A stretch of DNA of 6,093 nt from Methylophaga sp. (GTDB lineage: Bacteria > Pseudomonadota > Gammaproteobacteria > Nitrosococcales > Methylophagaceae), in contig WTAY01000096.1 of the NCBI GenBank assembly GCA_013139345.1, positions 1-6,093 of the forward strand, in the 5' to 3' direction. Positions within the stretch are counted from its first letter, which is position 1; every line of letters begins with the position of its first letter. The position numbers were made by a program, and so were the translations under genes. Below, in pieces: positions 1-5,362 of the stretch. The notes beneath the pieces are model-generated. The model did not search any database, was not told where the DNA came from, and saw nothing but the letters and a program-made list of their open reading frames with translations.

Positions 1-1
1 T

Positions 2-460
2 GCCTTTCCACAGACTACATTTTATTTAGATGCGGGTATTGCAGATAAGGACAGTTGGCAGGAATTAGCGATTTATCCGAATATTTACCCTGTTATTGGC
101 AGTGAAACGTTGCTTGATATTTTGTGGTTATCTGATTTAGCTGTGCAGGCCAAGAGCATATTGTCATTAGACTTTAAACACGGCAAGTTTTTAGGTAATT
201 CTCAACTATTAATCTCGCCTGATTTATGGACAAAACAGCTTATTGCAATGAACTTGGATTGTATTGGTTCGCAGCGAGGACCAGATATGCAATTATTGGC
301 TGACTTAAAGAGCAGGTCGACGAGCGGTATTATTGCAGCTGGTGGGGTGAGAAATGAGCAAGATTTAATTTCCCTGCAGCAGAGAGGAGTTGAACAGGTG
401 CTTATTGCCAGTGCTTTACACGATGGCAGAATAAATAAGCAGATCTTGGATACTATTTAA
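2..460 (+). CDS. HisA-like TIM-barrel protein of the H4MPT C1 gene set (5'-truncated by window edge)
   Basis: The reading frame is open from base 2 and ends at TAA 458-460, giving 152 visible residues; the start lies left of the window. A TTG at 110 is an internal Leu codon, since clearly homologous sequence (FYLDAGI, PVIGSETL) precedes it. The protein resembles the proFAR-isomerase (HisA)-related family found in methanogens and H4MPT-using methylotrophs (COG1411 type). Visible landmarks are DAGI near the start, LSLDFKHGKFLG (an equivalent of the HisA D-x-x-x-G-K strand), IGSQRGPD, and a C-terminal phosphate-binding signature IIAAGGVRNEQDL followed by GVEQVLIASALHDG. In a (beta/alpha)8 barrel the last two bind a phosphate group, so a phosphorylated substrate is likely. 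True histidine biosynthesis is unlikely given the fae/mch neighbours and the divergence from HisA. A role in making methanopterin or methylofuran is inferred from context; the reaction is unknown. It converges on fae, with 124 bp between the stop codons. Confidence 0.8.
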   Translation, partial: AFPQTTFYLDAGIADKDSWQELAIYPNIYPVIGSETLLDILWLSDLAVQAKSILSLDFKHGKFLGNSQLLISPDLWTKQLIAMNLDCIGSQRGPDMQLLADLKSRSTSGIIAAGGVRNEQDLISLQQRGVEQVLIASALHDGRINKQILDTI

Positions 461-518
461 CTGTCAATAACGGTGCTTATCTCGAATTGAGGTTATTTAA
501 GAAGATAGCTGAAATAGA

Positions 519-550
519 AACGCCGTTCCCCCTTGCGAGAGAACGGCGTT
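519..550. terminator. Bidirectional rho-independent terminator between convergent genes
   Basis: A perfect 10-bp inverted repeat (AACGCCGTTC at 519-528, GAACGGCGTT at 541-550) with a 12-nt loop lies between the HisA-like stop (460) and the fae stop (585). Reading leftward, as for fae, the stem is followed by the T-rich run TTTCTATTTC, a usable tail. Reading rightward, the tail is weaker (CTAATTTAGCTTTTT). The position fits termination of both converging transcripts. The call rests on sequence symmetry only. Confidence 0.75.
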
Positions 551-562
551 CTAATTTAGCTT

Positions 563-582
563 TTTAGTAACTAGTTACTAAA
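563..582. repeat. 20-bp perfect palindrome next to the fae stop codon
   Basis: The sequence TTTAGTAACTAGTTACTAAA is its own reverse complement over all 20 bases and ends 3 bp from the fae stop codon (585-587). As RNA it could form an 8-bp, AU-rich stem with a CUAG loop. AGC (558-560) and GCT (583-585) could lengthen the stem after a 2-nt bulge. It may stabilise the 3' end of fae mRNA, form an accessory terminator with the stronger hairpin beyond it, or be a protein-binding site. Function is not known. Confidence 0.6.
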
Positions 583-584
583 GC

Positions 585-1103
585 TTAGCTTGCAGCGAAA
601 GGATGCTCACTAGTTTTGTATTGTGCTACAACGTCAGCTGCTTTTGGCTCACGAGCAACTGCACGTTTGATTGATTCTTTTGTTGCACGGTAGTTCCAAT
701 CTTGGATTTTTTGATCATCATCAGCAGTTGGAGAGATGAATACACCAACACAGATGAAGCAATCATCAGCTTCAGCCATTGGGATAGTTCCATCTTCAAC
801 ACACTCAGCAACAGCCATAGCAACGCCACGTTGTGCTGGGCCAAACATTTGAATGGCTTGTTTCATGTTTTTGATAGTTACTTTGTTAAACATAACTGTC
901 GCTGGTTTAACCATTAAGTTAGGTGCAACAACGGCTAATAAACCGTTAACGCCTGCTTTTTGGTCTGTCATAGTGCGGCAGAAAGCATCTTCTGCTGCTG
1001 AGCCACGAGGGCCCATAAGTAAGTCAATGTGAGATACGTTGTCTAGGTCACCATCTTCAATTACTAAAGATTCACCTACAAGTACGCGGTCGATAACTGT
1101 CAT
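585..1103 (-). CDS. fae: Formaldehyde-activating enzyme
   Basis: Cytoplasmic enzyme that speeds condensation of formaldehyde with tetrahydromethanopterin (dephospho form in bacteria) to methylene-H4MPT, the entry step of H4MPT-linked formaldehyde oxidation and detoxification. The 172 residues match the usual length of about 170. Family landmarks, counted from this start, are VLVGESL (7-13), SHIDLLMGPRG (24-34, containing the conserved His proposed as general acid), LLAVVAPNL, VMFNKVTIK, QMFGPAQRGVAMAV, a VGVFI strand, and the C-terminal NYRATKESIKRAV and HPFAAS. ATG 1103 is preferred because MTVIDRVLVGES lines up with known Fae N-termini and AGGA (1116-1113) sits 9 nt upstream. An in-frame ATG at 1145 would add 14 residues with no counterpart in the Fae sequences I recall. 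The stretch between GES and HID seems about three residues longer than in the Methylobacterium protein. It is the last gene of the minus-strand C1 run, behind a 131-bp gap with promoter-like elements, so separate high-level expression is likely. Confidence 0.96.
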   Translation of the reverse strand: MTVIDRVLVGESLVIEDGDLDNVSHIDLLMGPRGSAAEDAFCRTMTDQKAGVNGLLAVVAPNLMVKPATVMFNKVTIKNMKQAIQMFGPAQRGVAMAVAECVEDGTIPMAEADDCFICVGVFISPTADDDQKIQDWNYRATKESIKRAVAREPKAADVVAQYKTSEHPFAAS

Positions 1104-1112
1104 GTTATTTAT

Positions 1113-1116
1113 TCCT
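1113..1116 (-). promoter_or_regulatory. Ribosome binding site deciding the fae start
   Basis: AGGA on the minus strand lies 9 nt before ATG 1103, within GAACAGGAATAAATAAC. The alternative ATG at 1145 has only AAGG (1160-1157) at about 11 nt. This site is the main non-homology reason for choosing the shorter Fae. Confidence 0.6.
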
Positions 1117-1152
1117 GTTCCAAAAATTTTATTAAAAAGGCCCATTTTTTAT

Positions 1153-1174
1153 CTCGCCTTATTTCTAAGGAGAG
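1153..1174 (-). other. Small GAAA-loop hairpin upstream of fae
   Basis: On the minus strand CTC-T-CCTTA (1174-1166), GAAA (1165-1162) and TAAGG-C-GAG (1161-1153) can form eight pairs with one T/C mismatch and a GAAA tetraloop. If transcription starts upstream of it, this is a 5' leader hairpin of fae mRNA. It overlaps the proposed -10 box (1167-1162), so it cannot be a leader hairpin if that promoter is used. It is too short to call a riboswitch. Confidence 0.3.
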
Positions 1175-1190
1175 CGTATACGTAATTCAA
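1162..1190 (-). promoter_or_regulatory. Candidate sigma70 promoter for fae
   Basis: On the minus strand TTGAAT (1190-1185) and TAGAAA (1167-1162) are separated by 17 bp. The -35 matches TTGACA at four positions and the -10 matches TATAAT at four. A start near 1155 would give a leader of about 50 nt before the fae ATG at 1103. There is no clear terminator after orf7 in the gap, so fae may be transcribed both from here and by readthrough. The match is moderate, and AT-rich DNA gives such hits by chance. Confidence 0.3.
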
Positions 1191-1200
1191 GGAACGTATA
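1175..1200 (-). repeat. Direct repeat of TATACG around the fae promoter
   Basis: TATACG occurs at 1200-1195 and 1180-1175 on the minus strand, exactly 20 bp apart, each followed by a C/T-rich run (TTCCTT and CTCTCCTT). The second copy lies in the spacer of the proposed promoter and the first lies just upstream of its -35. Two helical turns of spacing would suit a dimeric regulator binding one face. No known regulator site was recognised. Confidence 0.3.
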
Positions 1201-1234
1201 TCCTGCTCAATATGTGTTGTTATAACTAACAGCG

Positions 1235-2101
1235 TCATATTAAAATTCTGTTCGAGGAGAATGCCTGCTGAAAAGCGCGCAAGAGTAAAGTCGTTGCGGT
1301 CAAATCAGCGGTTGTACCGGGGTTAATGGCATCCCTCTTTAATTCTTTATCCCAGAGGTTAAGTTCAGCTGAATAATATTTTAACTCATTGCTTTTACTA
1401 ATCTTATTAATAAAAGAAAGTGATTTGTTAGATACTATTTGAGCTGTTTCTTTTCCCTGTTTTCTACCAATTAAGGTGTCTGGAATGTTTGATAACAGAC
1501 AAAGATACGCGAAAGTAGTTGCCCATTCAACCGTTTCCCCACAAATAATTGCATCTGTCAACTTTGGCAAGCCAAGTTGGAAAATATCATTATAATTATT
1601 AAGGAATTGAGCAGCAATTGAATCACGGTTTTTAGCTTCATTCATTGCTTGTAAAAGTGTAATGGTTGGCGTGTCATTAATGTCTTGATTATCTACTTTT
1701 CCCAATCCGCCAGCATGTGCCAAACGAATTGCTTGATAACAGTCCTCGGCATCTTGAATAGAGAGTTCTTTTAATACAAGCCCCAATTCATTTTGTAGTT
1801 GATCAAAGTGAGAGCAGCGTTCAATAGCAAGGCATAGTGGTGCAAATAATAAGACAATACCTAGGTTAGTATTACAGTCTACAACTGCTTGTGTGGCTTG
1901 AATGGCATTTAATATGCGTTGGCCGACAGATGAATTTTCAACAGTAAGTGCTGGGGCAATGGCATGAGCACTTTTGATAAAGTCATCTACCTGCATATTA
2001 TGTCCACCGCGAATACGGTTTACATTACCTGGTTTGGGTGCTGATACTTCCTGTTCACAGGCCCAAATAATACAGTCTTGAATTAGTTTAGTGCTGAGCA
2101 T
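1235..2101 (-). CDS. CitG/MdcB-like protein, 'orf7' of the H4MPT cluster
   Basis: A 288-residue protein of the triphosphoribosyl-dephospho-CoA synthase family (COG1767). Family signatures are KPGNV (23-27) after an N-terminal helix with ACEQE, SAHAIAPAL (44-52), NTNLGIVLLFAPL (77-89) and the C-terminal RDAINPGTTADLTAT (256-270). Canonical members make the prosthetic-group precursor of citrate lyase or malonate decarboxylase from dephospho-CoA and ATP. No subunits of those enzymes are seen here. The gene sits between the ATP-grasp ligase and fae, where methylotrophs carry 'orf7', a member of the H4MPT-linked set implicated in cofactor synthesis. By analogy it may join a ribosyl or phosphoribosyl group to a nucleotide-like or pterin substrate, but that is inference. 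The start ATG 2101 overlaps the end of orf5 by 14 bp, indicating translational coupling; no good Shine-Dalgarno is visible. The stop is TGA 1235-1237. Confidence 0.85.
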   Translation of the reverse strand: MLSTKLIQDCIIWACEQEVSAPKPGNVNRIRGGHNMQVDDFIKSAHAIAPALTVENSSVGQRILNAIQATQAVVDCNTNLGIVLLFAPLCLAIERCSHFDQLQNELGLVLKELSIQDAEDCYQAIRLAHAGGLGKVDNQDINDTPTITLLQAMNEAKNRDSIAAQFLNNYNDIFQLGLPKLTDAIICGETVEWATTFAYLCLLSNIPDTLIGRKQGKETAQIVSNKSLSFINKISKSNELKYYSAELNLWDKELKRDAINPGTTADLTATTLLLRAFQQAFSSNRILI

Positions 2102-3020
2102 TATCGTGAGTATTTAATCGTGTTGGTGTTATACGGCAAGCTAAGGCCTGTGCTAAGTGCGTAGCGGCATTGATCCCCGTTGCTTGGAACAGACCTTTCC
2201 ATGCCGGAACACTGTTTATTTCTAATACGGTGTAACTACCGTCTTGCTTGCGGATGAGATCGACACCAGCATAGTCAGCCTGCACAGCTTGTGTTGCTTT
2301 AATTGCCAGTTGTTCCATTTCTTCAGTCACTGTTGTTGGAAAACACTCTGCACCTTGGGCAAAATTAGTGATCCAGTGTTGGGATCGACGAGACATTGCT
2401 GCACAGACTTTATTATCAATCACCATTAAGCGCCAGTCTTGCCAATGGCCTTGTTCAAAGGGCTCTATATATTCTTGCATATAGAAGGCATCTCCAATGA
2501 CTTGAAGAGCATCAAACTCATCTAATGTTGTTATTTTCTCAATGCCCTTACCCATACAACCAAATAAGGGTTTGATGACGAGCGTTACTTCTTTATCAAA
2601 CTGTGATTGAGCTATTACTCGGGCAAGATCTTTATTTTCAGTAGACCATGTTTTGGGTGTATTTAAACCTGCAAGATGCAGCCGTAAAGAAGTACGAGCT
2701 TTATCAACAGTATGCTCAATTGCCGTTGCTGGATTAAACACGGGCACGTTTAGCTCAGCTAAGGTATGTAAAACATCCATCCGCAGGGTGATTTGCTCAA
2801 GGCTGCCGGGAGCAATGCCTCTAACCATAACAGCGTCAGGAAGCGTGCTCTCAAAACCTGGAATAAAAAGCCCTGTTGGTCGATCAAGATCGATAGCACA
2901 GTCAGCAAGATCACTAAGAACAACGGTGAAGTTAAGTGCTTGCAAAGCCTTAACTAACTGTTCACTGTGCCAGCCATGCGTGTCGTTAAATATGACTATT
3001 TGTGGTGAAGACATGAGCAT
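2088..3020 (-). CDS. RimK-like ATP-grasp ligase, 'orf5' of the H4MPT cluster
   Basis: A 310-residue ATP-grasp protein. The N-terminal domain (1-100) begins with the strand IVIFNDTHGWHS. The ATP-grasp fold follows: IKPLFGCMGKGI (149-160, Lys150 plus the glycine-rich loop over ATP), MQEYIE (181-186, hinge), DWRLMVI (195-201), AGVDLI with Asp254, and VLEINSVPAWKGL (265-277) with Glu267 and Asn269 as Mg-ATP ligands. The key residues look intact. RimK-type members join an amino acid, often glutamate, to a carboxylate. Archaeal relatives add glutamate to cofactors (MptN on H4MPT, CofF on F420), so glutamylation of H4MPT or of the polyglutamate tail of methylofuran is a reasonable inference. M-L-M offers two starts (ATG 3020 and 3014) and neither has a Shine-Dalgarno sequence. 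A strong hairpin separates it from mch, and it overlaps orf7 by 14 bp. The C-terminal tail after residue 295 is polar and probably disordered. Confidence 0.88.
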   Translation of the reverse strand: MLMSSPQIVIFNDTHGWHSEQLVKALQALNFTVVLSDLADCAIDLDRPTGLFIPGFESTLPDAVMVRGIAPGSLEQITLRMDVLHTLAELNVPVFNPATAIEHTVDKARTSLRLHLAGLNTPKTWSTENKDLARVIAQSQFDKEVTLVIKPLFGCMGKGIEKITTLDEFDALQVIGDAFYMQEYIEPFEQGHWQDWRLMVIDNKVCAAMSRRSQHWITNFAQGAECFPTTVTEEMEQLAIKATQAVQADYAGVDLIRKQDGSYTVLEINSVPAWKGLFQATGINAATHLAQALACRITPTRLNTHDNAQH

Positions 3021-3026
3021 TTTTAT

Positions 3027-3068
3027 AAAAAGACTGGTGTAGCATCAAGTTAAGCTGATGCTACACCA
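3027..3068 (-). terminator. Strong rho-independent terminator-like hairpin between mch and orf5
   Basis: A perfect 13-bp inverted repeat (3035-3047 and 3056-3068, arm TGGTGTAGCATCA) with an 8-nt loop begins 12 nt after the mch stop codon. On the minus strand the stem is followed by GTC and then TTTTT (3031-3027), the normal form of an intrinsic terminator. In the other direction the tail is TAATAATGAAAC, which is poor, so the signal points at mch. The T-run is only 6 nt before the orf5 ATG at 3020, so the hairpin sits inside the cluster, where it would reduce readthrough into orf5-orf7. Confidence 0.8.
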
Positions 3069-3080
3069 TAATAATGAAAC

Positions 3081-4052
3081 TTATAAACCGAATGATGTTG
3101 TTAATAATTCAGAGTTTAACTCACCGGCGGTAAAGCTTTTACCCGTATTAGCATTCGTCACCGTTACTTTAGCTGGGCTAAATAACATCGGGTCAACTTT
3201 GAAGAAGTCGAAATCATATGATTTGAATATTTCACCGAATGGGCGACCGTAGTCTGATGAGGTATTACTTGGAAGTTTCTCTGCCAAGTCTTGTGCTTCT
3301 TCATCTGTAGCATTAACAAACAAATGCACCATGCCGCCATAAAGGATGGCATCATTAGTTCGACCCATACCGGTCATAAAGTCACCACCTGGAGGTGAAA
3401 TCGGGGTTACACCAAAACCATCAATGATTTTATCCATAGGGAAATGTAGGGTATGCGCTTTGTGCATAGCCACTTCTAATACGCGGATAGCTATTTGTAT
3501 TACGCCTGCTAGGCTTGATGTGGGTGTGAGGATGAAGGTTAAGTTTTCAGGTTTGATGTTGCAGTCTTTAGCTACTTTTTCTGCGATTTCAATGGGTGGG
3601 AATGTATCAGTTTCTAATACGATAACTGTTTTATCTGCTTCATCTTTATAGCCAAACTCTTTTAACACTTCTTCTTTTCCTGCAAGTGCACGACCTGGAC
3701 CTGAACCTAGAGCAAAGAATTTTTCATGTGACAAACTCCAACCGGCATATTGGCTACCAAGGCAACTTAAAACAGGGGTCTTCGCATGAACATTAACGGA
3801 CCAAGGCCAGTTATCAAAACCACTATTTGTACCTAAAGTGGCAGTACCTAAACCACCCATGCAGATTTCACCAATTAAACGGCCAGCTTCTAATCCGCCC
3901 ACACAGTTAATGCCGGCATCAACAATACGAGTACCGTTACTTAACGTGCTGATTTCAAGCTGAAGTGCTTGTGCATCAGCAATTAAGTTATCAACTAAAG
4001 GCTGACATGCGGCGTTAACGCTAGTCCAGTTAGCAGAAATAGTGCTGCTCAT
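3081..4052 (-). CDS. mch: Methenyl-tetrahydromethanopterin cyclohydrolase
   Basis: Catalyses reversible hydrolysis of methenyl-H4MPT to formyl-H4MPT in the cytoplasm, the step after methylene-H4MPT dehydrogenase and before the formyltransferase/hydrolase complex. The 323-residue length is typical of the family. Landmarks are DAGINCVGGLEAGRLIGEICMGGLG (about 46-70), WPWSVNVHAKTPVLSCLGSQYAGW (about 82-105), FALGSGPGRALAGKEE (about 112-127), ETDTFPP (147-153), TPTSSLAG, and GVTPISPPGGDFMTGMGRTNDAILYGG in the C-terminal half. ATG 4052 has GGA (4063-4061) 8 nt upstream. A promoter with a perfect TATAAT lies in the 74-bp gap to cca, with a leader of about 30 nt. The stop is followed 12 nt later by a strong hairpin, so mch may be made largely as a single-gene transcript. 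Nothing looks broken. Confidence 0.97.
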   Translation of the reverse strand: MSSTISANWTSVNAACQPLVDNLIADAQALQLEISTLSNGTRIVDAGINCVGGLEAGRLIGEICMGGLGTATLGTNSGFDNWPWSVNVHAKTPVLSCLGSQYAGWSLSHEKFFALGSGPGRALAGKEEVLKEFGYKDEADKTVIVLETDTFPPIEIAEKVAKDCNIKPENLTFILTPTSSLAGVIQIAIRVLEVAMHKAHTLHFPMDKIIDGFGVTPISPPGGDFMTGMGRTNDAILYGGMVHLFVNATDEEAQDLAEKLPSNTSSDYGRPFGEIFKSYDFDFFKVDPMLFSPAKVTVTNANTGKSFTAGELNSELLTTSFGL

Positions 4053-4087
4053 AGGTATTATCCAATATCGGTGTGTGAAAAAGTGTG

Positions 4088-4116
4088 ATTATACGTTATG
4101 AAGTACGAACTGTAAG
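4088..4116 (-). promoter_or_regulatory. Sigma70 promoter for mch
   Basis: On the minus strand CTTACA (4116-4111; four of six to TTGACA) and a perfect TATAAT (4093-4088) are exactly 17 bp apart, all within the cca-mch gap. A start near 4081 would leave a leader of about 30 nt before ATG 4052. No operator was recognised, though GTGTG-type motifs (4071-4087 on plus) lie around the expected start site. No cca terminator is visible, so readthrough from slt-cca may add to mch expression. Confidence 0.6.
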
Positions 4117-4126
4117 CAATCGTAAT

Positions 4127-5353
4127 TTATTCAGCCTGCTTAATGTCATCCATCACCTTTTTTATCGCGTGAATACGCTGTTTTTGCATTGCTGTTGAGA
4201 TAGCCGGCCCCTGTAGGCCTGCTTCAACAAATGGTTTTGCTGTGATGGAACGAGCGGCTATAAAACACTGTTTGAACGCTTCTTTTTCAGGCATAGGCAG
4301 AGTTTCATAACCTGGTCGTCCTCGGAAGTCCGCTTCACCAGCCAGTAAGAATTGTTCAAATCGCTCTGGGCGGCGAAAAGCATCAAGTGCTTCAAAGACT
4401 TTTAAGATAGTTGCTGGGCGTAGCTCAAAAAGTAAATGCACATGAGTATGATATTCCGCAACTTTTAGTGCTAATGATTGCATATCTTTAGGCACTCGCA
4501 AGCGTTGGCATAAGGCGGCGGTGAGTGTGACGCTTCTTGCTTCATGGCCAATATGTTGTGGCAGTATATCTGCTGGGGTGTTGCCTTTGCCAAGGTCGTG
4601 ACAGAGTGCTGCAAAACGAACAGTCACTTCATCACTTAGTTTTGCTGCTTGATCAAGTACCATCATGACATGGATGCCCGTATCGACTTCAGGGTGCCAT
4701 TTTGGAACTTGAGGAACACCAAATAGTTGATCAATTTCTGGAAAGATACTCGCTAGAGCGCCTGTATCTCGTAATGCCATAAAAAACAATGAGGGCTTTT
4801 CGGTTATCAATGCTTTTTCTAGCTCTTGCCAGACGCGTTCAGAAACTAAATGATCAAGCTCTTTTGCAGCCACCATCTGCTGAATGAGCTGTTTGGTTTC
4901 ATCTGCAATCGTGAAGTCAAATCGAGCCGAAAAGCGGGCAATACGTAAAACACGGACGGGATCTTCAGTAAAAGCGGGGGATACATGACGGAGTATTTTA
5001 TTGTTAAGATCTTGTTGACCATTGAAGGGATCTATTAAGGTGCCATCATCAGCTTGAGCAATGGCATTAATCGTGAGATCTCGACGTGCAAGATCTTGTT
5101 CTAATGTAATGTCAGGCGCAGCATGAACCACAAATCCACGATAACCTGGTGCAGTTTTCCGCTCAGTGCGAGCAAGGGCATATTCTTCATGCGTTTTGGG
5201 GTGAAGGAATACAGGAAAGTCTTTACCGACGGGCTGATACCCATTGGCAATCATTTCTTCTGGCGTGCTACCGACCACAACCCAATCTCGGTCTTTGATA
5301 GGAAGCCCAAGTAATTTATCGCGGATACTTCCGCCGACTAGGTAACTGTTCAT
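4127..5353 (-). CDS. cca: CCA tRNA nucleotidyltransferase with HD phosphohydrolase domain (multifunctional CCA protein)
   Basis: Adds or repairs the 3' CCA end of tRNAs from CTP and ATP without a template. At 408 residues it matches the E. coli-type gammaproteobacterial enzyme (about 412). N-terminal nucleotidyltransferase landmarks are GGSIRDKLLG (7-16), the metal-binding D-x-D in DRDWVVVG (Asp21 and Asp23), and RRDLTINA (90-97). Then come DPVRVLRIARFSARF (131-145) and SERVWQELEKAL (171-182), the latter in the region that recognises the incoming base. The C-terminal HD domain has H220, H228 and the pair His252-Asp253 in CHDLGKGNTP, all apparently intact, which in E. coli gives 2',3'-cyclic phosphodiesterase and phosphatase activities. 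ATG 5353 begins the conserved MNSYLVGGS; its Shine-Dalgarno is poor. It starts 9 bp after the transglycosylase stop, so the two are probably co-transcribed and cca may rely on coupling. Confidence 0.97.
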   Translation of the reverse strand: MNSYLVGGSIRDKLLGLPIKDRDWVVVGSTPEEMIANGYQPVGKDFPVFLHPKTHEEYALARTERKTAPGYRGFVVHAAPDITLEQDLARRDLTINAIAQADDGTLIDPFNGQQDLNNKILRHVSPAFTEDPVRVLRIARFSARFDFTIADETKQLIQQMVAAKELDHLVSERVWQELEKALITEKPSLFFMALRDTGALASIFPEIDQLFGVPQVPKWHPEVDTGIHVMMVLDQAAKLSDEVTVRFAALCHDLGKGNTPADILPQHIGHEARSVTLTAALCQRLRVPKDMQSLALKVAEYHTHVHLLFELRPATILKVFEALDAFRRPERFEQFLLAGEADFRGRPGYETLPMPEKEAFKQCFIAARSITAKPFVEAGLQGPAISTAMQKQRIHAIKKVMDDIKQAE

Positions 5354-5362
5354 GACGACAGT

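Noticed and set aside
2..460. hisA of histidine biosynthesis
   Set aside because: No his genes are adjacent, and motifs such as SLDFKHGKFLG and GSQRGPD differ from canonical HisA while fitting the H4MPT-associated relative.
466..497. Possible hairpin AATAAC...GTTATT just after the HisA-like stop
   Set aside because: It has only a 6-bp AT-rich pairing with a long, poorly matched interior. The 519-550 hairpin is a far better terminator.
626..917. Overlapping open frames on both strands inside fae
   Set aside because: The main frame encodes unmistakable Fae; these are out-of-frame by-products of its codon use.
1219..1226. GTTATAAC palindrome after the orf7 stop, as an orf7 terminator
   Set aside because: It is eight bases, has no loop of usable size, and no T-run follows, so it does not support termination.
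1104..1234. Riboswitch or structured ncRNA in the fae leader
   Set aside because: It contains only a short mismatched hairpin; no conserved riboswitch core was recognised in 131 bp of mostly AT-rich sequence.
1235..2101. Citrate lyase or malonate decarboxylase maturation gene (citG/mdcB)
   Set aside because: The family match is real, but no partner subunits are present and both neighbours belong to the H4MPT pathway, so the classical symbol was not used.
2653..3042. A 129-codon open frame on the plus strand
   Set aside because: It lies wholly antisense to the ATP-grasp gene, whose motifs are clear; its translation is Ser/Cys-rich with no recognisable domain and it has no ribosome site. It is a shadow frame.
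3346..3651. A 101-codon open frame on the plus strand inside mch
   Set aside because: It is antisense to conserved Mch motifs, and its product shows no domain or support from spacing.
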